Shown in pieces: positions 1 to 7,666 of a stretch of DNA of 10,434 nt (within the stretch, counting starts at the first letter, position 1; the number at the start of each line of letters is the position of its first letter). The notes under the pieces were generated by a model that was not told where the DNA came from, made no database searches, and saw only the letters and a program-made list of their open reading frames with translations. Location: the NCBI GenBank assembly GCA_029865665.1, contig JARXAV010000171.1, forward strand, positions 1 through 10,434, in the 5' to 3' direction. The DNA comes from Flectobacillus sp. (GTDB lineage Bacteria > Bacteroidota > Bacteroidia > Cytophagales > Spirosomataceae). A program made the translations under genes and the position numbers.

Positions 1-1389
1 ATTGAAATCTTTAAAGGCTAATTTCTCCAGTGTCCGTTCGTTCCTTAAACAATAGCCAATAGCATACTGCCGAATGATATTTTGTTCCATTAAGCTTCGT
101 AAGTAATTGCTTGAGTACAGGGTGTCAAAAGGGATAAATACATCGGGCATAATACCGCCACCCCCATAGACTCTTCTACCATTTAGGGTTCGGTAGGTTA
201 CTTTTTTATCGAATTTGATACTATCCTCATGGAAGAGTTCACCGCTTTTTATACGATTATCATAGTCTTTGTCATAATCATCTATACTTACGGATTGATA
301 CGGTTTTTGAATACTTCTGCCACTCGGCGTAAAATACCTCGAAATAGTCAGACGAAGTTCAGAACCGTCGTTAAGGCTTACGGGCATTTGTACCAAGCCT
401 TTTCCAAAAGAGCGTCTTCCAACAATTAAGGCTCTGTCATTATCTTGCAAAGCTCCTGCAACAATTTCAGAGGCGGAAGCACTGTTTTCGTCGATTAGAA
501 TAATTACGGCTCCTTTTTCAAATACACCTTCGAACGAAGTAGTCGTTACCGAATTGTACTGCTTGCTTTTTCCTCTGGTAAAAACAATAGTATGTTCTCC
601 ACCAAGAAGTTCATCTACCAGTTTTTCGGCTCTGTCTTTGTAGCCACCAGGGTTGCCACGAAGATCCAATACCAACCGTTTTAATCCTTGATTTTTAAGG
701 CTTATTAACGAATTTTTAAATTCGTTATAGGTTGATTCCGTAAAGCGTTCTACCTTAATTAAACCCGTTTGGTGGTCGAGCATATAGCTGGCACTCACTG
801 AAAAACTTGGAATACGATCTCGTACTACGGTAATATTGTTGGTCGTTTTATCATTTTCGTGAAGTACTTCCAATATCAACTCCGAACCTCTTTTGCCTCT
901 GAGTCGATTGTAAATAGCATTTTGTGTAACACCTGCCCCAGTTAAGCTAACATTATCAGCCTTCAAGAGTATATCCCCACTTTTAATCCCTGCGATGTTG
1001 GCAGGACCTCCTTTGATGGCCGACATTACATATACCGTGTCGTGAGCTATGGCAAATTCAATACCGATTCCGTCAAAACTGGCTTCTAGTTGAGAACGTA
1101 CTAAAGGGGCTTCGGTTATTGGGAAATACGTAGTATGAGGGTCTAATTTCGCAAGCATTTTTAGAATAGCATAGTCCACTAGGGTATCTGTGTTTACAGA
1201 GTCCACATAATTGCCTTCTATCAGTGTTAATATTTCTTTGAACTTACTCGCTCCATTTTGAATATTGTTTTTGGGGGCTTGACCTCCAAAAAAAGTAGCT
1301 CCCAACAAAATGCCTACAACCAATGATAAGGCGATGAAAATAGGGATTTTAACTACTGTTGAATGGTTCTTGACAGGATTGTTTTTCAT
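1..1389 (-). CDS. S41-family C-terminal processing protease, partial (3' end beyond window)
   Basis: This serine protease of the CtpA/Prc/tail-specific family probably acts in the periplasm on protein C-termini. The frame reads open from ATG at 1389 to base 1 without a stop, giving 463 residues; family members of this type are usually somewhat over 500, so the C-terminus lies outside. One hydrophobic anchor or signal segment spans about residues 12-35 (IPIFIALSLVVGILLGA). A PDZ domain follows at about 100-185 (FDGIGIEF, then GPANIAGIKSGDILLKADN). The S41 catalytic domain occupies about 200-385, with LVLDLRGNPGG, then NSASASEIVAG and SFGKGLVQ. By analogy with Prc, Ser305 and Lys330 form the catalytic dyad, 25 residues apart as in E. 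coli Prc (S430/K455), and Gln334 matches the third residue. The gene is divergent from ruvX. No Shine-Dalgarno is seen. The substrate cannot be told from sequence. Confidence 0.95.
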   Translation of the reverse strand, partial: MKNNPVKNHSTVVKIPIFIALSLVVGILLGATFFGGQAPKNNIQNGASKFKEILTLIEGNYVDSVNTDTLVDYAILKMLAKLDPHTTYFPITEAPLVRSQLEASFDGIGIEFAIAHDTVYVMSAIKGGPANIAGIKSGDILLKADNVSLTGAGVTQNAIYNRLRGKRGSELILEVLHENDKTTNNITVVRDRIPSFSVSASYMLDHQTGLIKVERFTESTYNEFKNSLISLKNQGLKRLVLDLRGNPGGYKDRAEKLVDELLGGEHTIVFTRGKSKQYNSVTTTSFEGVFEKGAVIILIDENSASASEIVAGALQDNDRALIVGRRSFGKGLVQMPVSLNDGSELRLTISRYFTPSGRSIQKPYQSVSIDDYDKDYDNRIKSGELFHEDSIKFDKKVTYRTLNGRRVYGGGGIMPDVFIPFDTLYSSNYLRSLMEQNIIRQYAIGYCLRNERTLEKLAFKDFN

Positions 1390-1583
1390 ATTTTGATGGC
1401 TTATAGACTGACAACGTAAGGAATGATGAACAAGGATTATCTGTTACTGATTGTCAATAATCACGAAGGCCAAGTAAGGATACATGGTGAATTAATTGCT
1501 AATTTACAAAAAACAACCATTTCCAATACGAATTATTGTATTTTTGTTAAGTTATAATTAAAAGAAAAGACATTCTTGATACT
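1390..1583. other. Divergent intergenic region between S41 protease and ruvX
   Basis: This 194-base AT-rich spacer should hold promoters for both flanking genes. On the plus strand TATTTTTG at 1539-1546 fits the Bacteroidota -7 consensus TAnnTTTG and would give ruvX a leader of about 30 bases, but I see no TTG at the usual spacing upstream. On the minus strand a weaker pair, TTG followed after 17 bases by TAAATTAG (plus 1499-1506), could serve the protease gene with a leader of about 100 bases. No hairpin, RNA gene or small gene is evident. Confidence 0.4.
1539..1546 (+). promoter_or_regulatory. Possible -7 element upstream of ruvX
   Basis: TATTTTTG matches the Bacteroidota -7 box TAnnTTTG exactly and lies 37 bases before the ruvX ATG. 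The -33 TTG is not visible at 17-23 bases upstream (the region reads TTTCC), so this rests on one element in AT-rich DNA. Confidence 0.3.
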
Positions 1584-2009
1584 ATGGGAAGATTAGTTGC
1601 AATTGATTACGGTACAAAGCGAGTTGGGATAGCCGTTACGGATCCTTTGAAGATAATTGCATCTGCTTTAGAAACGGTTCATGCCAAGGATATTATCTCT
1701 TTTTTGAAGGAATACATTGAGAGAGAGGAAGTTGAGGCATTAATTGTTGGAATGCCTGTTCGCTTAGATGGAACTGATACCGATAATACGCCTCACGTAA
1801 AAGGATTTGTGAAATTACTGGGTAAAACCTTTCCAGAGATGCCCGTTCATTTGCACGACGAACGTTTTACTTCAGCGATGGCCTTGCAAGTAATGTTGGA
1901 TATGGGAACGACCAAAAAAGCAAGAAAAGAAAAAGGGAATATCGATAAACTGTCGGCAACGATTATCTTACAGTCTTACATGGAAAGCCTTTCTCACGGA
2001 ACGTTTTAG
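1584..2009 (+). CDS. ruvX: Putative pre-16S rRNA nuclease / Holliday junction resolvase-like protein (YqgF/RuvX)
   Basis: This is a small cytoplasmic RNase H-fold nuclease of the YqgF family. The E. coli protein is implicated in trimming the 5' end of 16S rRNA precursor, and the family was earlier proposed to resolve Holliday junctions. At 141 residues it has the usual family length and is intact. The conserved blocks are VAIDYGTKRVGIAVTD at residues 5-20 with active-site Asp8; LIVGMPVRLDGT at 53-64; the DERFTS motif at 92-97; and NIDKLSATIILQ at 119-130, with Asp121 as the last acidic residue. The ATG at 1584 places the first catalytic Asp at position 8, as expected. The gene stands alone, divergent from the S41 protease, and is closed by a strong hairpin 17 bases after its stop. 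Confidence 0.96.
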   Translation: MGRLVAIDYGTKRVGIAVTDPLKIIASALETVHAKDIISFLKEYIEREEVEALIVGMPVRLDGTDTDNTPHVKGFVKLLGKTFPEMPVHLHDERFTSAMALQVMLDMGTTKKARKEKGNIDKLSATIILQSYMESLSHGTF

Positions 2010-2025
2010 TGTAGCCAGATAAATT

Positions 2026-2068
2026 AATCAAAAAGCCTCAGGGAAATCTTCCTTGAGGCTTTTTGATT
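2026..2068. terminator. Bidirectional intrinsic terminator (ruvX / dioxygenase gene)
   Basis: A long perfect hairpin lies between the convergent stops at 2009 and 2092. Arms 2026-2040 and 2054-2068 pair over 15 bases (core AAAAAGCCTCA with TGAGGCTTTTT). Pairing continues inward, including one G-T pair, to a three-base loop at 2046-2048. A runs on the left arm and T runs on the right arm give a U-tract on either strand, so it can end transcription from both sides. Confidence 0.9.
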
Positions 2069-2091
2069 GTATTGTGTTCGATTCAGAAAGA

Positions 2092-2907
2092 CTATTTCTG
2101 AACGATTTTTGCAAAGCGGTGATAAAATGGCGTTTTACTCGCTGCAGATTTTGGCATATATTTACCTGTAATAATCGGCACATACATTACTCTACGACGA
2201 GATGCTTCTCCGTAATTTGGCGATACTTCCACACGGTGCCATAAACGCCCATCGTGTACTGTTAAATCTCCAGCGTTAATTTCAAAAGCTGCTTCTCTTG
2301 GGTCTGCACTATGGTCAATAAATTGTTTTTTACCAAACAATAACTTTAACACATTCTGATTTTGTGTACCAGGCAAAATACGTAAACCACCGTTAGCAGA
2401 AGGGCAATCATCTAAGTGAATCCCAACATTTAACATCGGAAGAATCTTTTGTCCTAAGAACAAATCACGTGGGCTATCTGTATGCCATCCCATCTGCGAG
2501 AACTTACTGTTAGGCGTATTTACGTAGTGATTAAATACAAGCCCGTCCTTTTCGTTTTCGCTGATACGACCATCATAAGGAGCTAATAACTCTACTAATA
2601 ATTGTAAACGAGGATCTTTCAAAAATTCAGCAAGGACGGCACTATACTTGTTAGTAAAGCACATACGCTGAATCATATTATCACCGTTTTCTTCTTTCCC
2701 AAATTTTAATGGGATACCATTGATTTTATCTACTCCCTCTGCCAACCACTGCTTCTCTATTTTTTGAAGCTCTGCGATGAATGTTTTTACGGTGTCGGTT
2801 GTGATGAAATTTTTGAACTGAATAACTCCGTACTTGCGGAAATATTCTTTTTGTTCTTCGGTTAATTTATTACCTAATGTGAAGGTCTTATACTCAAACT
2901 TTACCAT
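2092..2907 (-). CDS. Phytanoyl-CoA dioxygenase (PhyH) family protein
   Basis: This protein of 271 residues is predicted to be a cytoplasmic Fe(II)/2-oxoglutarate-dependent oxygenase. The iron-binding facial triad is visible: His142 and Asp144 in GWHTDSPRDL, and His224 in DGRLWHRVEV. An Arg cluster at 237-239 (SRRRVMYVP) lies where the family's 2-oxoglutarate carboxylate-binding Arg is expected. Other family-like stretches are EYFRKYGVIQFKNFI near the N-terminus, LDDCPSANGGLRILPGTQ at 165-182 and NAGDLTVHDG at 211-220. There is no signal peptide or membrane segment. Bacterial PhyH-like enzymes hydroxylate diverse substrates, and nothing nearby points to one; the gene appears monocistronic. The TTG/TAnnTTTG consensus was not found close upstream. 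The family call is firm and the substrate unknown. Confidence 0.9.
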   Translation of the reverse strand: MVKFEYKTFTLGNKLTEEQKEYFRKYGVIQFKNFITTDTVKTFIAELQKIEKQWLAEGVDKINGIPLKFGKEENGDNMIQRMCFTNKYSAVLAEFLKDPRLQLLVELLAPYDGRISENEKDGLVFNHYVNTPNSKFSQMGWHTDSPRDLFLGQKILPMLNVGIHLDDCPSANGGLRILPGTQNQNVLKLLFGKKQFIDHSADPREAAFEINAGDLTVHDGRLWHRVEVSPNYGEASRRRVMYVPIITGKYMPKSAASKTPFYHRFAKIVQK

Positions 2908-3241
2908 CTTCTGAAATTGTACAAAATAAAGTTTAACAGATTAATTTAATGGTCTAAAACACGGGTCTTAGCCGGCATTCGTTAGCATAGTCTTAAATCC
3001 GTTATTGGATAACATTAAAACTAGACTCAGTGATGCAAATTAAGACAATGTAAGAGAATTGTGAATTATTTGTTAATAAAATAGTAAACTATATTTGAAA
3101 AATTATACCTTTTTTGTGATAAATTCTATTTAATTGATAGACTATTCATAACTTTGCAACAAAGATAAGTCTTAAATTTATATATATATCGTTAAATTAT
3201 GTGTAACTCATTAAGAACCATCTTTATTGGACTTAAAGAGT
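2908..3241. other. Gene-free AT-rich stretch with promoter-like elements
   Basis: This 334-base stretch lies between the start of the dioxygenase gene and the end of the PAP2 gene. I see no convincing gene or tRNA. On the plus strand TTTG (3069-3072) precedes TATATTTG (3090-3097) by 17 bases. A second -7-like box, TAACTTTG, is at 3149-3156, and a mirrored minus-strand box (TATCTTTG, plus 3160-3167) lies four bases on, together forming the inverted repeat CTTTG-CAA-CAAAG. The word AGTCTTAAAT occurs at 2989-2998 and again at 3168-3177. A TA-rich tract follows at 3179-3189. The minus-strand box could drive the dioxygenase gene with a leader of about 245 bases. No clear terminator for the PAP2 gene is visible. 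Confidence 0.4.
3069..3097 (+). promoter_or_regulatory. Promoter-like TTTG-N17-TATATTTG
   Basis: Both halves match the Bacteroidota vegetative promoter pattern, although the 17-base spacer is at the short end of the usual range. It points rightward into DNA with no plus-strand gene before msrA, so it may be a chance match in AT-rich sequence or may drive an RNA antisense to the 3' end of the PAP2 gene. Confidence 0.25.
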
Positions 3242-4045
3242 TTATTGATATTGATAGGCTTTTAAGAAAAGCACTTGTAAGACAAGGGCAATAAGCAACA
3301 TAAATATCAATACGGTTCTACTATTTTTTAGGATGAGTATTTTGGCTAAGAGGTATGATAAATACGTAAAAACAAAGGCCGCCAATACGTCTGCTGTGTA
3401 ATGGATATGTTGTAATAAAAGTAGAAAGGCAAGTGTAATACAAGCGATTCCACCTATCTTTTTTTCGAGGGGTTTTTGCAAGAAAATCCAAATCATTACC
3501 ATGGTTGAGGTATGGCCAGAAAAGAATAAATCTTTGGTGATGGGTTGGTTACTTGAGTACACCAATGCTTCTGTTAAAGGGTCACTTAGGTTGATTAAAC
3601 CAAGCGGGGCATCTAGTGGTACAAAGTAGATACTTGTCATTCGCAGTACTGTTTCAATCATAAAAGTTATTGCAAAGAGCAAGAACAATTGTGCATTTTT
3701 TAACGTTCTTACTAACATATACACAAGCAAACCGTATATAATTCCAAAAATTAGATACGATACGTCTGTCGCAGGAATGTAATTTAGCACAAGGTCGTTG
3801 AGTACAATTCCTTTACGATGTTGAATATGATTTAAATACGTAGGGAATTGTAAAGCCCCCACGATAAACGTGGCGATAGTCGCTCCGAGCTTGATTGCAA
3901 AACCTTCTGTTGCCCAAGCATCACGCCAACTGTTTTTGAGTTGAGCAAGGAAGCTGCTTGCAATCTGAGTTGACTCTTTTTTCGTATTATTTTTTACTAG
4001 TTCGTTATTCATGTGTATTACTGGCAAATGACATCTGGACGACAA
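3242..4045 (-). CDS. PAP2-related / sphingomyelin-synthase-like membrane lipid phosphatase or phosphotransferase
   Basis: This integral membrane protein of 267 residues has about six hydrophobic segments (about 52-70, 95-113, 118-138, 180-190, 198-212 and 218-238, plus 244-262). Its active-site blocks fit the PAP2 superfamily and resemble the sphingomyelin-synthase-like branch (PAP2_C): LRMTSIYFVPLDAP at 134-147, DLFFSGHT at 172-179 and HIHYTADVLAAF at 213-224. The likely catalytic residues are His178, His215 and Asp219; the His-to-Asp gap of four equals that of human SMS1 (H328/D332). The family dephosphorylates or transfers phospho-head groups between lipids; the substrate here is not determined. 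The start is uncertain: Met12 (ATG at 4012, MNNELVKNN) gives a more natural N-terminus and leaves room for the promoter at 4065-4095. The gene is divergent from msrA. Confidence 0.82.
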   Translation of the reverse strand: MSSRCHLPVIHMNNELVKNNTKKESTQIASSFLAQLKNSWRDAWATEGFAIKLGATIATFIVGALQFPTYLNHIQHRKGIVLNDLVLNYIPATDVSYLIFGIIYGLLVYMLVRTLKNAQLFLLFAITFMIETVLRMTSIYFVPLDAPLGLINLSDPLTEALVYSSNQPITKDLFFSGHTSTMVMIWIFLQKPLEKKIGGIACITLAFLLLLQHIHYTADVLAAFVFTYLSYLLAKILILKNSRTVLIFMLLIALVLQVLFLKAYQYQ

Positions 4046-4064
4046 TTGTAATCCAAAAATTTTA

Positions 4065-4095
4065 CAAACTTACGTTAAGTTTTAAATGTTATCAA
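4065..4095 (-). promoter_or_regulatory. Predicted promoter of the PAP2-type gene (TTG-N20-TAAGTTTG)
   Basis: Read on the minus strand, TTG (plus 4093-4095) is followed after 20 bases by TAAGTTTG (plus 4065-4072), a full match to the Bacteroidota consensus with good spacing. Transcription should begin near 4058, which gives about 46 bases of leader to the ATG at 4012 but only about 13 to the one at 4045. The -33 element falls inside the msrA frame if msrA starts at 4086, a mild argument for the msrA start at 4098. Confidence 0.5.
4066..4082. repeat. Inverted repeat in the PAP2/msrA divergent promoter region
   Basis: AAACTTA and TAAGTTT are perfect 7-base inverted arms around CGT. The left arm overlaps the minus-strand -7 box. 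The right arm makes a mirrored near-match, TAAGTTTT (4076-4083), facing msrA. It may be an operator or simply two back-to-back -7 boxes. Confidence 0.5.
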
Positions 4096-4775
4096 CGATG
4101 AAAAGAAAAATTAGTACGTGTCTTCTTGGAATATTTACATTGATTGTGAATATGTCCTGTATTCAAAAGTCTGAAAATCAACAAAGTAAAAAAATGGAAA
4201 GTGTAAAAATGGAAGAACAAAGCAAGTTAGATGCTGCTCATTTAGAAGTAGCAACCCTAGGAGCTGGATGTTTTTGGTGTGTAGAAGCCATCTTTCAACG
4301 TTTGGAGGGTGTCGAGAAAGTGACATCAGGTTATGCAGGAGGCGAAGTGAAAAATCCAACTTATCGTCAAGTTTGTGAAGGAAATACGGGTCATGCTGAA
4401 GTATGCCAAATTACCTTTGACCCGAAGAAAATTTCGTTTGAAGAATTATTAGAAGTATTCTGGAAAACCCATGATCCAACAACGCTAAACCGCCAAGGAG
4501 CAGATGAAGGAACGCAATACCGTTCTGCCATTTTCTACCATAGCGAAGAGCAACGTAAAACGGCTGAATATTGGGTTGAAAAACTAAACAAAGAAAAGGT
4601 GTTCCCAGACCCTATTGTGACGGAAGTAACAGCGTTTACCAATTTCTATCCTGCTGAAGATTATCACAATAACTATTTCAACGCAAATGGAGGCGAAGGC
4701 TATTGCCGTGTGGTCATCAAACCTAAAGTAGATAAGTTTACGAAGGTGTTTAAAGATAAGTTGAAAAAAGATTAA
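4086..4775 (+). CDS. msrA: Peptide-methionine (S)-S-oxide reductase, probably exported
   Basis: MsrA reduces the S-epimer of methionine sulfoxide in proteins, repairing oxidative damage. The frame gives 229 residues: an N-terminal export-type segment, a polar linker to about residue 50, then the catalytic domain at about 54-215. GAGCFWCVEAIF at 59-70 holds the nucleophile Cys62. TSGYAGG (80-86), GNTGHAEVCQITFDP (99-113), HDPTTLNRQGADEGTQYRS (129-147) and NGGEGYCRVV (201-210) are all typical; Cys207 is the likely resolving cysteine. No MsrB domain is fused. The better start is probably Met5 (ATG at 4098), which gives MKRKISTCLLGIFTLIVNMSC, a lipoprotein-like signal with candidate lipid-bearing Cys25, although Asn at -3 is unusual for a lipobox. 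An export signal suggests it repairs envelope proteins. A hairpin follows 25 bases after the stop. Confidence 0.95.
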   Translation: MLSTMKRKISTCLLGIFTLIVNMSCIQKSENQQSKKMESVKMEEQSKLDAAHLEVATLGAGCFWCVEAIFQRLEGVEKVTSGYAGGEVKNPTYRQVCEGNTGHAEVCQITFDPKKISFEELLEVFWKTHDPTTLNRQGADEGTQYRSAIFYHSEEQRKTAEYWVEKLNKEKVFPDPIVTEVTAFTNFYPAEDYHNNYFNANGGEGYCRVVIKPKVDKFTKVFKDKLKKD

Positions 4776-4800
4776 GTTTAGGAGTGTAAGGTTTATAAGT

Positions 4801-4838
4801 AAAAAAGTCATCTTGCCAACAGGCAGGATGACTTTTTT
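4801..4838. terminator. Bidirectional intrinsic terminator (msrA / lptD)
   Basis: Arms 4801-4812 (AAAAAAGTCATC) and 4827-4838 (GATGACTTTTTT) are perfect complements. Pairing continues inward through one G-T pair to TGCC/GGCA and a four-base loop at 4818-4821, giving 17 pairs. U-tracts form on both strands, so it serves msrA (stop 4775) and lptD (stop 4907). The rest of 4776-4906 holds nothing clear apart from a weak GCTGA/TCAGC inverted pair near 4877-4902. Confidence 0.9.
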
Positions 4839-4906
4839 GTAGTAACACCGTTCAGAAAACTTTACACTTTTAAACGCTGAACTCATCAACTCTAAACTCA
4901 GCACTT

Positions 4907-7666
4907 CTAAAATCCTCCTTTGTCATAGAATGAGTTACGACGAGATAATTTTAATTCTTGTAATAACGACGATTTTACTCGTAAGTCAAATGAGTAGCTA
5001 CTCGCTCTTCTGGTATAAGCACTGGCGATGGGAGTCCAGTTAAACTGCATTTCCCAACAGTGTAAATCACGGTGAAGGCTTATGTTGGTTAAGGAAATTC
5101 CTTTGTTACTAAAATCATAACCCGACTGCATTTTGAAGTCCCATTTCTCCGTCAGTTTTAAACTTCCTGAGAACGTCGCTGCACTCACGGTGGTGGTAGG
5201 GGCTAAACCCGTTTTGTTATAGCTATATTGATAACCAAACTGGAAATCCCAAGGCATTGTCCAATCCACATACGAATCAATATTACGATTAATTTGCTTC
5301 ATTTGCCCTTCTGTACCGTTTTTGCTCTCCTTCGGTTTGTCTGCCCCTTTAGGTCTAAAGCTTTTACTAATCGAGAAGTTTAAGTTAGACAATTGCGTAT
5401 ATTGAAGTCCCACAATATCTAATTGCTTTCCTACTAAACCATAACTTGCATTAGCTTCGTATTTATAAGGGTTTAACGTTCCTCCGAAGTTAATGTCAAA
5501 CTTTTTAACCCGAGAGTTTGCCGAGAAACTTACAGGAGCAAGTTTATAAGCACTCGCAAAAAAGTTATAATTAGTATTAAACGAAAGGTTATCAATCAAG
5601 ATGATTTTTTCTGATTCTTTCTGTGCCGTGTCTGACTTCGCTTTTATCTTCGCTTCAAGGGTGTTGGACAAGCTAAAACTAATACCACCCGACTGGCTAC
5701 CAATGTTGGTAAGCGTAGGATTGAAGGTGGATAAACGAATTACATCTCCTTTGTTACTAATCTGAACATCTTGGTAAAAACCAAATTTCGGATCGGTAAA
5801 ATCAGGCGTATAGTTCATGCTTATTGAAGGAGACATCACATGGCGAATTCCTTGTAAACGTCCTTTCTTAAAGCGTATCGTTCCATACAAACGGGTGTTC
5901 ATACTAGCAGAAAAGGAGAACTGATAATCGGGATTGAACCCTCCACGAAGTGTATCAATTTCCACAGCACCTAAGTTGCGAAGAGAATCTGTTTTCGCAT
6001 ATTTATTGACTGAAACGAACTTGTAAGCATATTTCTGTGAATATACATTGCCCGAAAAGTTGAAGCTCGGGGTTAAGTTTAAGTACTTGCCAAGCTTAAT
6101 ATTCGGTAAGGCAATGGGTATCGAATATGTCAATTTTCGTTGTGCTTTTTCGAGAATCGTACTCAAATTATTTAGGTTAAAGTCAATCACCCCATAGCGG
6201 TCGAAGTTTGCGGCTGTCGTACCATAATCACTCGTTAGCGTTTTTGTAGGGTCTGTATCTGCTGCGTCTGATTGACGATAGACGTTATAAGGCAAGTTGT
6301 TATAAGCACGGTTTGCCAACGCCAATTGGTTGGTAATGGTGTAAGACCCAGAGAAATCTAAGCCCACTCTAAAGCCATCCCAAAACTTCTCAGTAACCGC
6401 TTTTTTATTCTTAAACGGCTGAAACTGATTTAACCCAAAGGTATAATTCAAACTGGCATTAACCGCTTTGGTCGAAGTGTTTTGATCGGCACTGAAACTC
6501 AAACCCGTACGAATGGTTTGCCCAAAACTCTTAGAATATTGAATCGAAGAGTTGGTTGTATTGGAAATTTGAGTAGCATAAACACTACTGTTATATTGGT
6601 TATAACTATTACTAGCCAAGTTTACCGAAGCCGAAAAACTCGAATTTCCTCTACTTTGCGGACTATGCGACCATGCCAAAGAGAAGTCCGTTCTTACCTG
6701 GGGATTATAATATTCGCCATCCGTTGCATGGCGATATTGTAGGTTGAAATTACCTCCATAACGGTAGCGTTTTACATACTGAGAATTAACCCCAAGTCCC
6801 CAACTACCTTTTGAATAAATCTCTCCCGTTAAACGAATACCAATGTTCGGGCTTGCTGCAAAATAATAGCCTCCATCACGTAAGTAAAACCCACGGTTAA
6901 GCGGTTCTTCGCCATACGTAGGCATGATAATTCCCGACGTACCCGATTCTTGCGGAGGCGTGTAGGGGAAGAACCCAAAAGGTAAGCCAATCGGCAAGGG
7001 AATGTTGTTTAACTCAAGGTGAAATGGTCCTGCGACAATTTCCTTTTTACCAACCAATTTGATACGAGAAGCACTGATGTGAAAATGCGGCTCTTTCAAA
7101 TTACAGGTGGTATAAATGGCATTACGAATATAAAGATTGTCTTCGTCGTCTTTTTTTACTTTTAAACCCTGAATGTACCCTTCGCCCTGTTGCGTTACAA
7201 TTCCTTGAATTAAAGCCTTTTTTGATTTGAAATTATACTTAATTTCTTTGGCATTGTATTCGTCACTTCCTTGTTTAAGGATAGGTTCACCAATGGCTTT
7301 GTGAGCCACACTGTCATAAGAACCTTTGGCTTGAACTTCATTTTTATCCCAATTTAATTGGATAAAATCTGCTTCTAAGGAAATTTGTCCGTAAGTAACC
7401 TTTGCTTCCCCATAGAGATACACAATTTGCTTTTCGGTATCCATGATGGTCGAATCTTTGGCAGAATAGATGACCGTCGTTTCGAGGGATTCACTTTTCT
7501 TTTTGATTGAATCTGGTACAGCCACCGAGAGTTTACGCTGAGAGGAATCAGCACTAATACGGGCTTTACGTTGAAGTGAGTCATTGACGACAACCGTTTT
7601 CTGATTCGTCGTAGTACTGTTACGCCTTAATAAGCGTTGAGCGTGACTACAAAAACTTAGCATCAA
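4907..7666 (-). CDS. lptD: LPS-assembly outer-membrane protein LptD (OstA-like)
   Basis: LptD is the outer-membrane translocon that, with LptE, inserts lipopolysaccharide into the outer leaflet. The 919 residues given here start at TTG 7666, directly before an ATG at 7663. An OstA/LptA-like jelly-roll domain spans about 65-215 (QIVYLYGEAKVTYGQISLEA, then LIQGIVTQQGEGYIQG). The long C-terminal barrel runs from about 240 to the end, rich in alternating aromatic and polar strands, and finishes in Phe as outer-membrane proteins commonly do. A late stretch with HRDLHCWEMQFNW (Cys870) looks like the conserved end of Bacteroidota LptD proteins. This start cuts the signal peptide: 17 further in-frame codons upstream complete it (see 7667-7717), giving a mature end after SHA. 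The gene is divergent from the amidase and is terminated by the hairpin at 4801-4838. Confidence 0.92.
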   Translation of the reverse strand: MMLSFCSHAQRLLRRNSTTTNQKTVVVNDSLQRKARISADSSQRKLSVAVPDSIKKKSESLETTVIYSAKDSTIMDTEKQIVYLYGEAKVTYGQISLEADFIQLNWDKNEVQAKGSYDSVAHKAIGEPILKQGSDEYNAKEIKYNFKSKKALIQGIVTQQGEGYIQGLKVKKDDEDNLYIRNAIYTTCNLKEPHFHISASRIKLVGKKEIVAGPFHLELNNIPLPIGLPFGFFPYTPPQESGTSGIIMPTYGEEPLNRGFYLRDGGYYFAASPNIGIRLTGEIYSKGSWGLGVNSQYVKRYRYGGNFNLQYRHATDGEYYNPQVRTDFSLAWSHSPQSRGNSSFSASVNLASNSYNQYNSSVYATQISNTTNSSIQYSKSFGQTIRTGLSFSADQNTSTKAVNASLNYTFGLNQFQPFKNKKAVTEKFWDGFRVGLDFSGSYTITNQLALANRAYNNLPYNVYRQSDAADTDPTKTLTSDYGTTAANFDRYGVIDFNLNNLSTILEKAQRKLTYSIPIALPNIKLGKYLNLTPSFNFSGNVYSQKYAYKFVSVNKYAKTDSLRNLGAVEIDTLRGGFNPDYQFSFSASMNTRLYGTIRFKKGRLQGIRHVMSPSISMNYTPDFTDPKFGFYQDVQISNKGDVIRLSTFNPTLTNIGSQSGGISFSLSNTLEAKIKAKSDTAQKESEKIILIDNLSFNTNYNFFASAYKLAPVSFSANSRVKKFDINFGGTLNPYKYEANASYGLVGKQLDIVGLQYTQLSNLNFSISKSFRPKGADKPKESKNGTEGQMKQINRNIDSYVDWTMPWDFQFGYQYSYNKTGLAPTTTVSAATFSGSLKLTEKWDFKMQSGYDFSNKGISLTNISLHRDLHCWEMQFNWTPIASAYTRRASSYSFDLRVKSSLLQELKLSRRNSFYDKGGF

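Noticed and set aside
229..429. Plus-strand open frame of 66 codons
   Set aside because: It lies antisense to the S41 protease over the region encoding its catalytic Lys330; the protease reading has clear conserved motifs and this one has none.
2908..3241. tRNA or structured RNA gene
   Set aside because: No cloverleaf, T-loop consensus or long stem could be found; the stretch is simply AT-rich with short repeats.
3199..3294. Small plus-strand frame of 31 codons downstream of a TAACTTTG box
   Set aside because: It overlaps the 3' end of the PAP2 gene in antisense, has no recognisable composition or start signal, and is short enough to occur by chance.
4584..4904. Minus-strand frame of 106 codons
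   Set aside because: It is antisense to the end of msrA and reads through the terminator hairpin; it is a shadow frame.
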